Origin: Chitinophaga pinensis
Lineage (GTDB): Bacteria; Bacteroidota; Bacteroidia; AKYH767-A; OLB10
DNA: 5,986 nucleotides
Direction: 5' to 3'
Assembly (NCBI GenBank): GCA_945872015.1
Contig: CAMBYJ010000119.1
Coordinates: forward strand, 1-5,986
This document shows positions 5,159 to 5,986 of this stretch, in pieces (the first letter of the stretch is position 1; each line of letters opens with the position of its first letter). Under the pieces are notes generated by a model that saw nothing but the letters and a program-made list of their open reading frames with translations, did not search any database and had not been told where the DNA came from. Made by a program: the position numbers and the translations under genes.

Positions 5159-5986
5159 GCGTAAACGGAAAAGCATTCGATAAGAATTTACTGTTTCGAA
5201 TTTTACACTTTGTTAGACCCTACCGTAAATTATTTTTAGGAAGCATTCTGCTTACCTTGTTATTAGCAGGACTTTCTCCTTTACGTCCAATTATTACCCA
5301 ATACATTTTAGATCATTGCCTTGACTTTGAGCATCAGCAAACATTGCTCAATTTAACTATTCTTATGATTGGCATATTGATGCTACAATCAGTTGTTCAG
5401 TTTATGCATGCGTGGACAACCAATCTACTAGGCCAATATGTCATTCGTGATTTACGAAAAGATTTATTTAACAAACTCATTCACTTTCGACTTACCTATT
5501 TCGATAAAACACCTGTTGGAACAGCAATAACAAGAAGCGTATCCGACATGGAAACGATAGCCGATATTTTTTCGGAAGGTCTTATTATAATTATAGGCGA
5601 CTTACTACAACTCACCGTAATAATTGGTGTCATGTTATATACCGACTGGAAAATAACATTAGTCTGTTTAACTACTATACCTTTATTGTTAATTGCCACC
5701 AATGTATTTAAAAATAAAATCAAGGCAACGTTTGGCGATGTACGTACGCAAGTAGCAGCCTTGAATTCATTTGTTCAAGAACATTTAACTGGAATTCGTA
5801 TAGTACAAATGTTTAATCGCGAAGAAACAGAATTAGAAAAATTTAAAATCATTAATCGCAAGCATCGAGATGCAAATATAAAATCGGTCTGGTACTACTC
5901 TATCTTTTTTCCAGTAGTAGAAATTTTATCAGCTATTTCAATTGCTTTATTAGTTTGGTGGGGTTCAGGAGAGGTAATAACAAATG
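5155..5986 (+). CDS. ABC exporter (permease-ATPase half-transporter), 3' end cut by window edge
   Basis: An open frame of 277 complete codons runs from the ATG at 5155 to the window end without a stop. It resembles the membrane domain of type I ABC exporters of the MsbA/MdlB/LmrA kind, in which an N-terminal transmembrane domain is fused to a C-terminal ATPase. Hydrophobic segments lie at about 26-46, 64-86, 142-162, 166-184 and 247-271, with a sixth expected beyond the edge. Family-typical sequences are LRKDLFNKLIHFRLTYFDKTPVG (100-122), followed by TAITRSVSDMETI (123-135), and the intracellular-loop stretch GIRIVQMFNRE (213-223). The Walker A, signature and Walker B motifs fall outside the window, so ATPase activity is inferred from family architecture. 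The substrate (lipid, drug or peptide) cannot be told from this part. The start overlaps the truA stop in an ATGA, so translation is probably coupled to truA. Confidence 0.88.
   Translation, partial: MSVNGKAFDKNLLFRILHFVRPYRKLFLGSILLTLLLAGLSPLRPIITQYILDHCLDFEHQQTLLNLTILMIGILMLQSVVQFMHAWTTNLLGQYVIRDLRKDLFNKLIHFRLTYFDKTPVGTAITRSVSDMETIADIFSEGLIIIIGDLLQLTVIIGVMLYTDWKITLVCLTTIPLLLIATNVFKNKIKATFGDVRTQVAALNSFVQEHLTGIRIVQMFNREETELEKFKIINRKHRDANIKSVWYYSIFFPVVEILSAISIALLVWWGSGEVITN

Noticed and set aside
5496..5723. Minus-strand open frame of about 75 codons with hydrophobic stretches
   Set aside because: Its hydrophobic character mirrors the transmembrane segments of the ABC exporter encoded on the opposite strand.

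Overview
The window is AT-rich and reads as a chromosomal housekeeping segment from a member of the Bacteroidota, probably flavobacteria-like. Three observations support this. No start codon has a Shine-Dalgarno sequence at normal spacing. Three -7 promoter boxes match the Bacteroidota consensus TAnnTTTG exactly and a fourth matches 7 of 8. The proteins resemble Bacteroidota family members, especially KdsA. KdsA also implies a Gram-negative outer membrane with a Kdo-containing lipopolysaccharide core. I cannot name a genus.

Layout from left to right. (1) A minus-strand WYL-domain transcriptional regulator runs off the left edge. (2) A very AT-rich divergent intergenic region (700-789) carries that regulator's likely promoter and an inverted repeat that could be an operator. 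(3) On the plus strand comes an RlmI-type 23S rRNA cytosine methyltransferase. (4) kdsA (Kdo-8-phosphate synthase) follows with its own promoter. (5) A minus-strand beta-carbonic anhydrase converges on kdsA, and the two stop codons share the palindrome TTAA. (6) A short divergent promoter region (3508-3590) separates the carbonic anhydrase from tpiA. (7) The plus-strand run tpiA, truA and an ABC exporter gene is tightly packed (17-nt gap, then a 4-nt ATGA overlap) and is probably one operon. The ABC gene runs off the right edge.

The genes do not form one pathway. They cover translation (rRNA methylation, tRNA pseudouridylation), central carbon metabolism (triose-phosphate isomerase, CO2/bicarbonate balance), envelope synthesis (Kdo) and an exporter. 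Two genes are edge-truncated: the regulator lacks its C-terminus and the exporter lacks its ATPase half. There is no gene-free stretch over 300 bases. I found no RNA gene, mobile element, CRISPR array or convincing intrinsic terminator, and no sign of a new multi-gene system. The points worth a second look are regulatory: very short or absent 5' leaders, interlocked convergent stop codons, and a possible autoregulatory site at the WYL gene.
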